A stretch of 23,894 nucleotides of DNA from Candidatus Saccharimonadales bacterium (GTDB taxonomy: Bacteria > Patescibacteriota > Saccharimonadia > UBA4664 > SCTI01): NCBI GenBank assembly GCA_030150485.1, contig JASLFZ010000070.1, forward strand, positions 1 through 23,894. Direction: 5' to 3'. The notes below the pieces were generated by a model. It searched no databases, had not been told where the DNA came from, and worked only from the letters and a program-made list of their open reading frames with translations. Shown here piece after piece: positions 1 to 5,760 of the stretch; the first letter of the stretch is position 1; every line of letters starts with the position of its first letter. The position numbers and the translations under genes were made by a program.

Positions 1-17
1 GTCTAGGAGAGAACGTA

Positions 18-812
18 ATGAATGGGCAGTCCCCCATGACGCCTCGTTGCAAGAAGGCGCTCGAGCTGACCTTGCACCAGGCACTTTCGCTGGGGAATAA
101 CTACATTGGCACCGAGCACCTCCTCCTCGGCCTGATCCGTGAGGGCGAGGGAGTGGCGATGAAGATTCTGCTCGATGCGGGAGCAGAGGCTGAGGCAGTT
201 CGTGAGGCCGTCCTTGCAGCTATGAAGAAACGCTTCGAGCTTGGCAGAGACTCGAAGACCGGCAAGTGGCCTGAGTCAGATTCGTCCAGACAAGATCAAT
301 CCTTGTCTAGACGCGGTCCGGCTTGCTCTCAGTGCGGTGCGATCATGGAGCTGGCCGGCCAGATTTTTGTCTGTGCCAGCTGCGGCAATACTACTCACGC
401 TCAGCTGTACGAAGACGTGCAGGTATTCTTGGCAGCTTGGCACCAAGCCGCTCGGGACGCCGACGAAGAGCTGTTCTTTTCCATGATGGCTGAGGGTGCC
501 ACGTTTGTGGGCACTGATGACGGCGAGATCTGGAGTAAGGCAGCTTTTAGGGAGGCCAGCAAACAGAAGTTTGAGGCTGCTCCGGCCTGGTCTATGACTC
601 AAACTCATCTCCGCATTGCGTGGATCAGCAGAACCACGGTGTGCTTCGTGGAGCTGCTCGAGAGTGAGCGTCTGGGACCCTGCCGCGGGAGTGGCTGCGT
701 GCAAATGAAAGACGGAGCCTGGAAAGTCATGCACTACGTGCTCTCTTTTTCCGTCCCCAATGATGCAATCGATGCTGTTAAGGCGGCAGTAAGCCAACCG
801 CAAACCCCATAA
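18..812 (+). CDS. ClpN-like / zinc ribbon / SnoaL-like fusion protein
   Basis: This 264-aa soluble protein has three recognisable parts. Residues about 7-70 resemble one repeat of the Clp N-terminal substrate/adaptor-binding domain of ClpC (MTPRCKKALELTLHQAL, then GTEHLLLGLIREGEGVA). Residues 103-122 form a CxxC-12-CxxC zinc ribbon (Cys103, 106, 119, 122). Residues about 132-255 resemble a SnoaL_3/DUF4440 NTF2-like fold, with GTDDGEIWSK and a C-terminal HYVLSFSVPND strand. There is no AAA+ module, so it is not a ClpC chaperone. The start at 18 is supported by AGGAGAG at 5-11. A free SnoaL-like gene follows at 898 after a terminator. I infer an adaptor or sensor in which the NTF2-like pocket binds a ligand. 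The substrate is unknown, and the upstream context lies outside the window. Confidence 0.8.
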   Translation: MNGQSPMTPRCKKALELTLHQALSLGNNYIGTEHLLLGLIREGEGVAMKILLDAGAEAEAVREAVLAAMKKRFELGRDSKTGKWPESDSSRQDQSLSRRGPACSQCGAIMELAGQIFVCASCGNTTHAQLYEDVQVFLAAWHQAARDADEELFFSMMAEGATFVGTDDGEIWSKAAFREASKQKFEAAPAWSMTQTHLRIAWISRTTVCFVELLESERLGPCRGSGCVQMKDGAWKVMHYVLSFSVPNDAIDAVKAAVSQPQTP

Positions 813-830
813 ACATTTACGTCCGTCGAC

Positions 831-870
831 TAGAGCGCCTCCGGCCTTTGGTCGGCGGACGCTCTATTTC
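831..870 (+). terminator. Rho-independent terminator after the ClpN fusion gene
   Basis: TAGAGCG (831-837) pairs with CGCTCTA (860-866). The inner sequence continues the stem imperfectly around a TTT loop, and ATTTCT follows. It lies 18 bp after the stop codon. Confidence 0.6.
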
Positions 871-882
871 TGCGTGGTGAGC

Positions 883-891
883 TGTTAGTAT
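883..891 (+). promoter_or_regulatory. Extended -10, leaderless promoter of the SnoaL-like gene
   Basis: TGtTAGTAT is an extended -10 (TGn plus a 4/6 match to TATAAT). It ends six nt before the ATG at 898. No Shine-Dalgarno sequence intervenes, so transcription should start at or within a base or two of the start codon. Confidence 0.45.
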
Positions 892-897
892 AGAACC

Positions 898-1269
898 ATG
901 AACAGCCCCAAAGAAATCGCTCTGGACTTCCTCGCGCTTATTACCGAGGGGCAGGTCGATGAGGCATATGAGAGGTTTATTGATCTAAGTGGCACTCACC
1001 ACAACGTCCATACCGCGGCTGGCTTTGAAGCGCTGCGGGCGGGGATGAAGGAGAGCGACGAAAAGTTTCCCGATAAGCAGTTTACAGTGAAGCGCGTGGT
1101 GAGCGAGGGAGAGATGGTGGTTGTATATTCGCACTTGGCTCTGGAGCCGGGCCAAACCGGCTTAGTGGTGGTGCATATGTTTCGCTTTAAAAATGGCAAA
1201 ATTATTGAGCTGTGGGACTGTGGCCAACCAATACCTGAGCCGGCGGTTAATAGCGATGGGGCGTTCTGA
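898..1269 (+). CDS. SnoaL-like (NTF2-superfamily) protein
   Basis: A 123-aa cytosolic protein of the SnoaL-like/NTF2 cone-fold type (predicted polyketide-cyclase/aldol-condensation-like group). The N-terminal helix (MNSPKEIALDFLALITEGQVDEAYERFI) is typical. It is followed by TAAGFEALRAGMKE, a VKRVVSEGEMVVVYSHL strand, HMFRFKNGKIIELWD and the C-terminal QPIPE. Proteins with this pattern are small ligand-binding or isomerase/cyclase-like enzymes whose substrates cannot be read from sequence. It is the second NTF2-like domain within 1.3 kb, although the fusion upstream belongs to a different subfamily. The start sits six nt after an extended -10, with no ribosome-binding site. Confidence 0.75.
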   Translation: MNSPKEIALDFLALITEGQVDEAYERFIDLSGTHHNVHTAAGFEALRAGMKESDEKFPDKQFTVKRVVSEGEMVVVYSHLALEPGQTGLVVVHMFRFKNGKIIELWDCGQPIPEPAVNSDGAF

Positions 1270-1302
1270 GCCCAGGTCGTGAGCGTCAACCCCTTCCTTG
1301 CA

Positions 1303-1331
1303 TTGCCATAATTATCTAATCAGTACATAAT
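1303..1331 (+). promoter_or_regulatory. Sigma-70-type promoter of the 1398 gene
   Basis: TTGCCA (1303-1308), a 17-bp spacer, then CATAAT (1326-1331). Each hexamer matches consensus at 5/6. The predicted start near 1338 gives a leader of about 60 nt that contains the two palindromes at 1341-1370 and the Shine-Dalgarno sequence. Confidence 0.65.
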
Positions 1332-1340
1332 CCTAACAAT

Positions 1341-1370
1341 CGATATCGTAATTACCCCTGCGATATCGTA
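1341..1370. repeat. Two identical CGATATCGTA repeats, candidate operator or leader hairpin
   Basis: CGATATCGTA occurs at 1341-1350 and again at 1361-1370, exactly 20 bp apart. Each contains the perfect palindrome CGATATCG. They lie just downstream of the predicted transcription start (about +4 to +33). Two reversible readings fit: tandem repressor sites two helical turns apart on one DNA face, or an RNA hairpin, because the two copies can pair over a 12-nt loop just upstream of the ribosome-binding site. Confidence 0.55.
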
Positions 1371-1397
1371 GTCAGTGTACCTTTCCAAGGAGGAGCG

Positions 1398-1790
1398 ATG
1401 CTCTCAGATCACGGCTTGGCGCTCGTGAGCGATACCTCACGTCTTCCTCAGATCGACCTAACCGGGCTCGACACCGAGGACAGGCTCGTTGTCCAGACTC
1501 GAATGGGTCTTTACGAGCTGATGCTGGAGGTGCTTAATGTTTACAACGAACCGCCGGTTTGGGTAGCGCAGGCTCGGGGCTCTGGCCTGCTGAAACCCGA
1601 TGCTTATGCCCTGATTGGTGCCAATACGAACTACCACCACCTAGCGCTTGGTACGGAGATCAAGCTAGCAAGCTTGCAGTTTAATCTGTTGATTCAGGGC
1701 TTTCCCATGGTTCTGGGCACCATGCATGATGGATGTGTGGTTCTAGGGCCCATCGAGCACCTCTGGCTTAACGCCTCCCGGCAGTTCTAG
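1398..1790 (+). CDS. Hypothetical protein, 130 aa
   Basis: I do not recognise this protein. It has no signal peptide or transmembrane segment and a mixed alpha/beta composition. Visible segments are an acidic N-terminus (IDLTGLDTEDRLVVQTRMG), a helix with LYELMLEVLNVYNEPPVWVAQ, and a C-terminal half rich in short hydrophobic strands (FNLLIQGFPMVLGTMHDG, CVVLGPIEHLWLN). The start is secure, because a near-perfect AAGGAGG ends about seven nt before the ATG. It is expressed alone from its own consensus-like promoter with two palindromes in the leader, so it is probably tightly regulated. The gene that follows has a different architecture and is separated by 166 bp. Function unknown. Confidence 0.75.
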   Translation: MLSDHGLALVSDTSRLPQIDLTGLDTEDRLVVQTRMGLYELMLEVLNVYNEPPVWVAQARGSGLLKPDAYALIGANTNYHHLALGTEIKLASLQFNLLIQGFPMVLGTMHDGCVVLGPIEHLWLNASRQF

Positions 1791-1840
1791 TCTCACTCTG
1801 GTATCCGCCGGAGCTTCATCCAAACCGCGCCCGCAGCGTA

Positions 1841-1894
1841 GCAAAACGTTTTCACCTCCAAGGTGATTAACTCGCTTACTGTGGGGCGTTTTGC
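1841..1894. repeat. Nested inverted repeats between the unknown gene and the G1 peptidase
   Basis: In the 166-bp gap, GCAAAACG (1841-1848) and CGTTTTGC (1887-1894) form an exact 8-bp inverted repeat. Inside it lie the palindrome AAAACGTTTT (1843-1852) and a 6-bp hairpin TCACCT-CCA-AGGTGA (1852-1866). It could be an atypical terminator for the upstream gene, an operator for the downstream gene, or a small structured RNA. No U-tract follows the outer arm. Confidence 0.4.
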
Positions 1895-1956
1895 ATGTCT
1901 AGGCAGAGTCGTTGAAAAGTGTTAAAGTGGTAATGCTTATTTAAAAAATAAAAACC

Positions 1957-2997
1957 ATGCCAAATCGGCTAAAATATATCTCCATCCTACGCAGCATGCT
2001 TCGAAAGCTTTCGGACTCGCGATCCGTCGGTATTGCTACCTCTACGGTGCTCGGTTGCAGTGTGCTTTATATGACTGTTCTAGTTTGCCAAGGGGCGGCC
2101 GATCTGGAGCATACGGCGGTGCGTACTCCCGTTGCAGTTCCGCACCATTTGGTGCAGGTGTCGCAAGTCGCTAAGCCGGTGGTTGCCCCGCCTGCTCCAG
2201 CGCCCACGCCAGCTCCAGCTGCCAAACCGCCAGTGACGAAAGTCACGTCAAAGCTAGCCGCGGCCGCCAGGCCGACGCCGGTTGTAACCCCTGCGCCGGG
2301 CAGTAGTGTTGATAGCTTAACGCCCACCACGCCGACGCCTCCGGCCACTAGCACTGGCAGCGCGACCACAACCGGCTATACTTCGACCAACTGGTCGGGT
2401 TACTTGATAGCCAGCCAAAACTTTACGGCGGTTTCGGGCTCCTGGACAGCTACGCGGCCAGCCGGCATAGGGAACACGATTTCGGCTGACTCTACGTGGA
2501 TTGGCATTGGGGGTGTGAGCGCAAGCGATCTGATTCAGGTCGGTACGCAAAACATCATTGCGCCGAATGGCCAGGTACAGACCTCGGCTTTTTACGAGAT
2601 ACTGCCGGCCGCAGAGCAATCCATAGCCAGCTTGACGGTGTCGCCGGGCGATGCCATGTCCGCCGCGATCGCCCAGGTGTCGCCGGGGCAGTGGAGTATT
2701 ACGATTACCGACGCTACAACCGGTCAGACCTATAGCACCACGGTTGTCTACGCTTCTTCGCTGTCGTCGGCGGAGTGGATCGAGGAGGATCCGAGCTTTT
2801 CTAATAATCGGCAGATCCCGTTTGATAGCTTTGGGGAGGCCACGTTTACCGGCGCCTTAACGACCGCAAATGGCAGCAGCGTTAATCTGGCGGGCGGCAA
2901 CGCGCAGCCGATTACAATGGTGAACCGCAGCGGCCAGGTTGTAGCAGCTCCTTCGGCAATTAACGCTGGTGGTACGGGTTTCCAGGTAAGCCCATAG
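1957..2997 (+). CDS. Membrane-anchored G1-family glutamic endopeptidase (eqolisin/peptidase A4 fold)
   Basis: A 346-aa exported protein. Residues about 24-46 form one hydrophobic segment (signal anchor) after a basic N-terminus. Residues about 55-140 are a Pro/Ala/Thr-rich spacer suited to crossing the cell wall. Residues 141-300 are the peptidase G1 domain, with STNWSGYLI, STWIGIGGV, DLIQVGTQ, a Tyr/Glu strand and SSAEWIEEDPS. By family alignment the catalytic dyad is Gln194 (in IQVG) and Glu273 (in AEW). Characterised G1 enzymes work at acidic pH and resist pepstatin. The protein should therefore digest peptides outside the cell. The ATG lacks a Shine-Dalgarno sequence and follows an A/T-rich stretch. 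Cysteines are absent from the catalytic domain, unlike fungal members. Confidence 0.85.
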   Translation: MPNRLKYISILRSMLRKLSDSRSVGIATSTVLGCSVLYMTVLVCQGAADLEHTAVRTPVAVPHHLVQVSQVAKPVVAPPAPAPTPAPAAKPPVTKVTSKLAAAARPTPVVTPAPGSSVDSLTPTTPTPPATSTGSATTTGYTSTNWSGYLIASQNFTAVSGSWTATRPAGIGNTISADSTWIGIGGVSASDLIQVGTQNIIAPNGQVQTSAFYEILPAAEQSIASLTVSPGDAMSAAIAQVSPGQWSITITDATTGQTYSTTVVYASSLSSAEWIEEDPSFSNNRQIPFDSFGEATFTGALTTANGSSVNLAGGNAQPITMVNRSGQVVAAPSAINAGGTGFQVSP

Positions 2998-3011
2998 CAG
3001 CTATTAGCTAT

Positions 3012-3401
3012 TTAGGGCTTAATTTGATCACCTTTAACTGAGGGCCAACGAAGAGTGACTGTAAGGGCATCCTCTACGCAGACCCAGTCGTGGCTAACGC
3101 CCGGAGGGAAGTAGAGGTACTCTCCTTCTTTGGTCATGATATATTCCTCTGCCATATCAGGGAAAGATATCTTGAACTTGCCCCTAATTAAGATGGTTAG
3201 CGTGTAGGCGGTTATATTTTTACCTGCCCCACCAGGTTTTGATTGACCGCCTAATGTATGGGACCATTTGAGCTCAAAGCCTTCATTGTGAAAGGGGTGT
3301 GGTGGGTTAACAAAGTAGCCTAGCTTCCAGGCGGAGTTTATTGGGGCCACCTTAAGCTCAGCCAGGTCGCGGCCATGGAGGATTTGGGATACAGGTTTCA
3401 T
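3012..3401 (-). CDS. Small cupin-fold protein
   Basis: A 129-aa protein with a single cupin-like beta-barrel. The strand YTLTILIRGKFKISFPD is followed by EGEYLYFPPGVSHDW, which matches the second cupin motif. The first metal-binding motif is poor: His residues are few and only the C-terminal His of PPGVSH is obvious, so metal-dependent catalysis is uncertain. I chose the ATG at 3401, seven nt after the stop of the upstream VOC gene, over a TTG at 3434 that would overlap that gene. The two are probably co-transcribed (minus strand). It ends 14 bp from the stop of the G1 peptidase gene, tail to tail. The role is unknown; ligand binding or a stress-related function is possible. Confidence 0.7.
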   Translation of the reverse strand: MKPVSQILHGRDLAELKVAPINSAWKLGYFVNPPHPFHNEGFELKWSHTLGGQSKPGGAGKNITAYTLTILIRGKFKISFPDMAEEYIMTKEGEYLYFPPGVSHDWVCVEDALTVTLRWPSVKGDQIKP

Positions 3402-3408
3402 TTGAGGG

Positions 3409-3897
3409 CTAGTTGCCTTGGGCAGCACGCTCAAGTTCTCCTACATCGATTTTTATCATTTTGAGCATGGCCTGCGTGACGCGATTGGCAACCTCTGGGT
3501 TTGACGCGCCCATAAGCTTTTCGAGTTGTGTCGGAATGATCTGCCAACTCAGCCCAAACTTATCGGTGAGCCAGCCACATTGAACCGGCTTGCCTCCATC
3601 GGCAATCAGGGCCTCCCAGTATTTGTCGACCTCTGCTTGCCCCTCGCACAAAACATACAGCGACACCTGCGAGTTAAAGGGAAACTGTGGGCCGCCATTC
3701 AGGAAAATATAGCGCTGTCCCATGATGGTCAATTCAACGATGAAGGGGCCTCCCGGCTTAACGTCGCCGGGTATGCCCTCGGGTGCACGAACAACGCTAT
3801 CAATGCGTGCATCCTCAAAGAGGCTCGTGTAAAATTTGGCAGCCTCCTCGGCCTCAGTGTTAAACCACAAGTGCGTTGCGAATTTTTGTATGGCCAT
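3409..3897 (-). CDS. PhnB-like VOC (glyoxalase-fold) protein
   Basis: A 162-aa protein of the PhnB/3-demethylubiquinone-9 3-methyltransferase-like VOC group. Family features are the start FATHLWFNTEAEEAAKFYTS, VVRAPEGIPGDVKPG, GQRYIFLNGGPQF, CEGQAEVDKYWEAL, and CGWLTDKFGLSWQIIP near the end of the domain. The C-terminal ANRVTQAMLKMIKIDVGELE helix is typical. Despite the family label, these proteins are not proven methyltransferases; most have unknown small-molecule substrates. An AAAGGA Shine-Dalgarno sequence precedes the ATG by four nt, and TATAAT lies at 3935-3930 (minus). It heads a two-gene unit with the cupin and is divergent from another PhnB-like gene at 4012. Confidence 0.85.
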   Translation of the reverse strand: MAIQKFATHLWFNTEAEEAAKFYTSLFEDARIDSVVRAPEGIPGDVKPGGPFIVELTIMGQRYIFLNGGPQFPFNSQVSLYVLCEGQAEVDKYWEALIADGGKPVQCGWLTDKFGLSWQIIPTQLEKLMGASNPEVANRVTQAMLKMIKIDVGELERAAQGN

Positions 3898-4011
3898 AGC
3901 GTCCTTTCCTGGGGCGGTTATTTTTACCCATTATACTTCAAAGTCAAGTATGTCTTTTATATCTTAGGCCCTGGTAGTACCATAGAACCAATACTACTAG
4001 CAGGAGCAATT
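3898..4011. promoter_or_regulatory. Divergent intergenic region between two PhnB-like genes
   Basis: Minus strand: a perfect TATAAT at 3935-3930 serves the 3897 gene. Plus strand: AGGAG at 4002-4006 is the ribosome-binding site for the 4012 gene. Just upstream of it lies an imperfect 10-bp inverted repeat, CTGGTAGTAC (3971-3980) and ATACTACTAG (3991-4000), 8/10 paired, which could be an operator or a leader hairpin. No good -35 is visible for either gene. Confidence 0.45.
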
Positions 4012-4416
4012 ATGGAAAATACCTTAAACCCCTACATCTTTTTTAAAGGCAGCTGCCGGGAGGCGATGGAGTTTTATAAAAGCGTTTTGGGCGGGGAGCT
4101 TGAATTACAGACCTATGATGACGTACCTGGCGATACACCCGAAGGCATGAGTGGCAAAATAATGCACGCCAGCTTGCGTGGAGGGGTGGCTACCTTACTC
4201 GGCAGCGATACCGAGAAGGCCTCGGACCGCGCGGCTAAGATCAGCCTTTGTTTAGGCGGCTCCGATGAAGAGCTACTGACCAAAATCTTTGAGGGTTTAA
4301 GTGAAGGAGCCGACATCTTCCAGCCACTGAAAAAAGAGTTCTGGGGCGACACCTTTGGTAGTCTAACCGATAGGTTCGGGGTAGAGTGGATGGTTAATAT
4401 CGCCGAAAAAAAGTAA
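4012..4416 (+). CDS. PhnB-like VOC (glyoxalase-fold) protein
   Basis: A 134-aa VOC protein of the PhnB type. It has NPYIFFKGSCREAMEFYKSV with the LGGELELQTYDD continuation, then a Met-rich SGKIMHASLRGG strand, and GDTFGSLTDRFGVEWMVNI as the closing paired motif. An open frame extends upstream, but the ATG at 4012 with AGGAG five nt before it, and the family's normal beginning, set the start here. It is distantly related to the divergent 162-aa protein at 3409-3897; the two belong to different PhnB subgroups. The substrate is unknown. In other bacteria these proteins sit near resistance or stress genes, which does not identify a role here. Confidence 0.85.
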   Translation: MENTLNPYIFFKGSCREAMEFYKSVLGGELELQTYDDVPGDTPEGMSGKIMHASLRGGVATLLGSDTEKASDRAAKISLCLGGSDEELLTKIFEGLSEGADIFQPLKKEFWGDTFGSLTDRFGVEWMVNIAEKK

Positions 4417-4452
4417 TCGACTAGCTCCTCGCCGCATTCGGGTTTAAGGGCA

Positions 4453-4493
4453 TTGCTTTTTTGACTGTTTTTTGGTATAAATATACAGTCAAA
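4453..4493 (+). promoter_or_regulatory. Promoter of the RCC1-like gene with an inverted repeat around the -10
   Basis: TTGCTT (4453-4458), a 17-bp spacer, then TATAAA (4476-4481). The -10 lies inside a perfect 9-bp inverted repeat, TTTGACTGT (4460-4468) and ACAGTCAAA (4485-4493), separated by 16 bp. The symmetry is centred on the -10, so a bound dimeric regulator would block RNA polymerase. AAAGG at 4507-4511 serves as the ribosome-binding site. Confidence 0.55.
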
Positions 4494-4518
4494 TGTCCCG
4501 ATCAATAAAGGCGGTGTC

Positions 4519-5655
4519 ATGAGAAGCACGAGTAAACATAGGTTCATCCGAGGATGTATTCTCGGTGTAGTGGTGGCCATGGTGGCCGCAGTCTGCGCGG
4601 CGCCGGCAGGAGCTTCCTCGGCTTACACCTGGGGATCTTACTACGGCGGCGCCCCCGACGAACAGATCAGCAAGACGCTCGCTCCCGGCCTGACCAATCC
4701 AATCCAGGTCGAACCCAGCAACTCCAGCACCTACTTCCTCGACGAAGACGGCTCGGTATGGGCTGAGGGGAACAACGAAGATGGTCAGCTGGGCAACGGC
4801 ACCACCGAAAGCTCGCCGTTTACACCCGTACGGGTAGGAATTCCGGCGGGCGTGTTCATCGTCGCGCTGGCCCAGGCCAAGAACTCTGGGTTCGCTATCA
4901 CTTCCACGGGCCACGTATGGGCCTGGGGGTTGAACGAACATGGTGTGCTGTGCCTCGGCAATAAGAGCATTACGCTGACGCCGAAAGAAGTGCCTGGCCT
5001 AACCGGCGTCGTAGAAGGCGCCGGGGGCGGCGCGCACTCGATCTTCCGGCTCAGCAATGGCACGGTTGATACCTGTGGGACGAACCAGAACGGCCAGCTC
5101 GGTGTGGGCAAAGGCATCAAGGAACAGCTCACGCCGGTCCAGGTACCGGGGCTATCGGAAATTGTCGAAATTGGCGCCGGTAGTGGCGGTGCGCTCCAAG
5201 CTAACGGTGAACTCCACCTTTGGGGCGGAGATACGCACGGCGAGGAGTGCAACGGGGTCCAGGAGAAAGCCGTTTACACCCCCGAAGTGGTTGCCACAAA
5301 CGTTGAATCGTTCTCCAAGGATGGAGACAGTACAGCAAACGGCGACACCCTCCTGCTCAAAGCAGGCGAAATGTATGGCTGTGGCGCCGACAAGAAGGGT
5401 GGTGTTGGTGATGGTGGTGGCACGAGCAAAGATCTGCCCACACCCACCGGCCAGCACTACGTCGAAGTCACGGCGGGGGCCGAATATGGCCACGGCGTTG
5501 ACGCCGAAGGCAATGTGTTTGCCTGGGGTGCCGGAGCGCATGGAGTGCTTGGTACCGGCAACAACAAAACGCAGCTGAAACCAGTCCTGATGGACAGCGG
5601 CGTTAGCAGCATCGCTTCCACCGCCGAGAGAAGTGGTGACATCCATACCGTATAG
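4519..5655 (+). CDS. Secreted RCC1-repeat beta-propeller protein
   Basis: A 378-aa protein. Residues 1-33 form a classical signal peptide (basic RSTSKHRFIRG, hydrophobic core, APAGA cleavage region). About seven RCC1-type blades follow, beginning near residues 36, 80, 133, 183, 232, 286 and 333. Typical signatures are VWAEGNNEDGQLGNG, VWAWGLNEHG, TNQNGQLGVG and VFAWGAGAHGVLGTG. Seven blades would close one propeller with no extra domain or anchor, so the protein is probably released or loosely wall-bound. Bacterial RCC1 proteins are usually extracellular binding scaffolds without enzyme activity. Codon choice here is more C-ending than in the neighbouring native-looking genes, and the style resembles actinobacterial secreted propellers, which hints at transfer. 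It is monocistronic, between a palindromic promoter and a strong terminator. Confidence 0.85.
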   Translation: MRSTSKHRFIRGCILGVVVAMVAAVCAAPAGASSAYTWGSYYGGAPDEQISKTLAPGLTNPIQVEPSNSSTYFLDEDGSVWAEGNNEDGQLGNGTTESSPFTPVRVGIPAGVFIVALAQAKNSGFAITSTGHVWAWGLNEHGVLCLGNKSITLTPKEVPGLTGVVEGAGGGAHSIFRLSNGTVDTCGTNQNGQLGVGKGIKEQLTPVQVPGLSEIVEIGAGSGGALQANGELHLWGGDTHGEECNGVQEKAVYTPEVVATNVESFSKDGDSTANGDTLLLKAGEMYGCGADKKGGVGDGGGTSKDLPTPTGQHYVEVTAGAEYGHGVDAEGNVFAWGAGAHGVLGTGNNKTQLKPVLMDSGVSSIASTAERSGDIHTV

Positions 5656-5660
5656 CCTTT

Positions 5661-5722
5661 AGGGCGCCTTGCCCTACAAGCAACTACGGTTGCAGGTGGC
5701 AACGTCCTTTTACGGGACGTTG
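5661..5722 (+). other. Three tandem hairpins in the RCC1 3' region
   Basis: H1 is AGGGC/GCCCT (5661-5675). H2 is GCAAC-TACG-GTTGC (5680-5693), a stem closed by C-G over a UACG tetraloop, a known extra-stable class. H3 is CAACGTCC/GGACGTTG (5700-5722). The GTTGC of H2 can pair instead with GCAAC at 5699-5703, excluding H3, so the array can switch structure. All three precede the terminator at 5728. Confidence 0.5.
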
Positions 5723-5727
5723 TAACG

Positions 5728-5760
5728 GTGGCCCGGTCTTTACTGACCGGGCCACTTTTT
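5728..5760 (+). terminator. Strong Rho-independent terminator of the RCC1-like gene
   Basis: GTGGCCCGGTC (5728-5738), loop TTTACT, GACCGGGCCAC (5745-5755), then TTTTT. The stem is a perfect 11 bp. The last bases overlap the stop codon of the minus-strand Nudix-fusion gene. Confidence 0.9.

Noticed and set aside
276..803. A 175-codon minus-strand frame
   Set aside because: Antisense to the ClpN-SnoaL fusion, whose domains are recognisable; no promoter or ribosome-binding site.
1341..1370. Start of a CRISPR array
   Set aside because: Only two 10-bp copies, palindromic, with a 10-bp spacer; far too short, with no cas genes.
2150..2375. Possible tandem repeat in the Pro/Ala/Thr-rich stretch
   Set aside because: It is low-complexity coding sequence with irregular units, not a DNA repeat array.
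2067..2619. Two Gly/Ala- and Arg-rich minus-strand frames
   Set aside because: They are shadows of the Pro/Ala/Thr linker and peptidase domain of the G1 peptidase.
3526..4011. Upstream extension of the 4012 VOC protein by 162 codons
   Set aside because: The extension is antisense to another VOC gene, and AGGAG plus the family start place the true ATG at 4012.
4461..4492. The inverted repeat as terminator of the upstream VOC gene
   Set aside because: The loop is 16 nt, no T-tract follows, and the -10 of the next gene lies within it, so an operator is likelier.
5656..5760. Integron attC-like or IS-end structure
   Set aside because: No integrase or transposase, no conserved core sites, and the hairpins lie in the 3' region of one gene next to a clear terminator.
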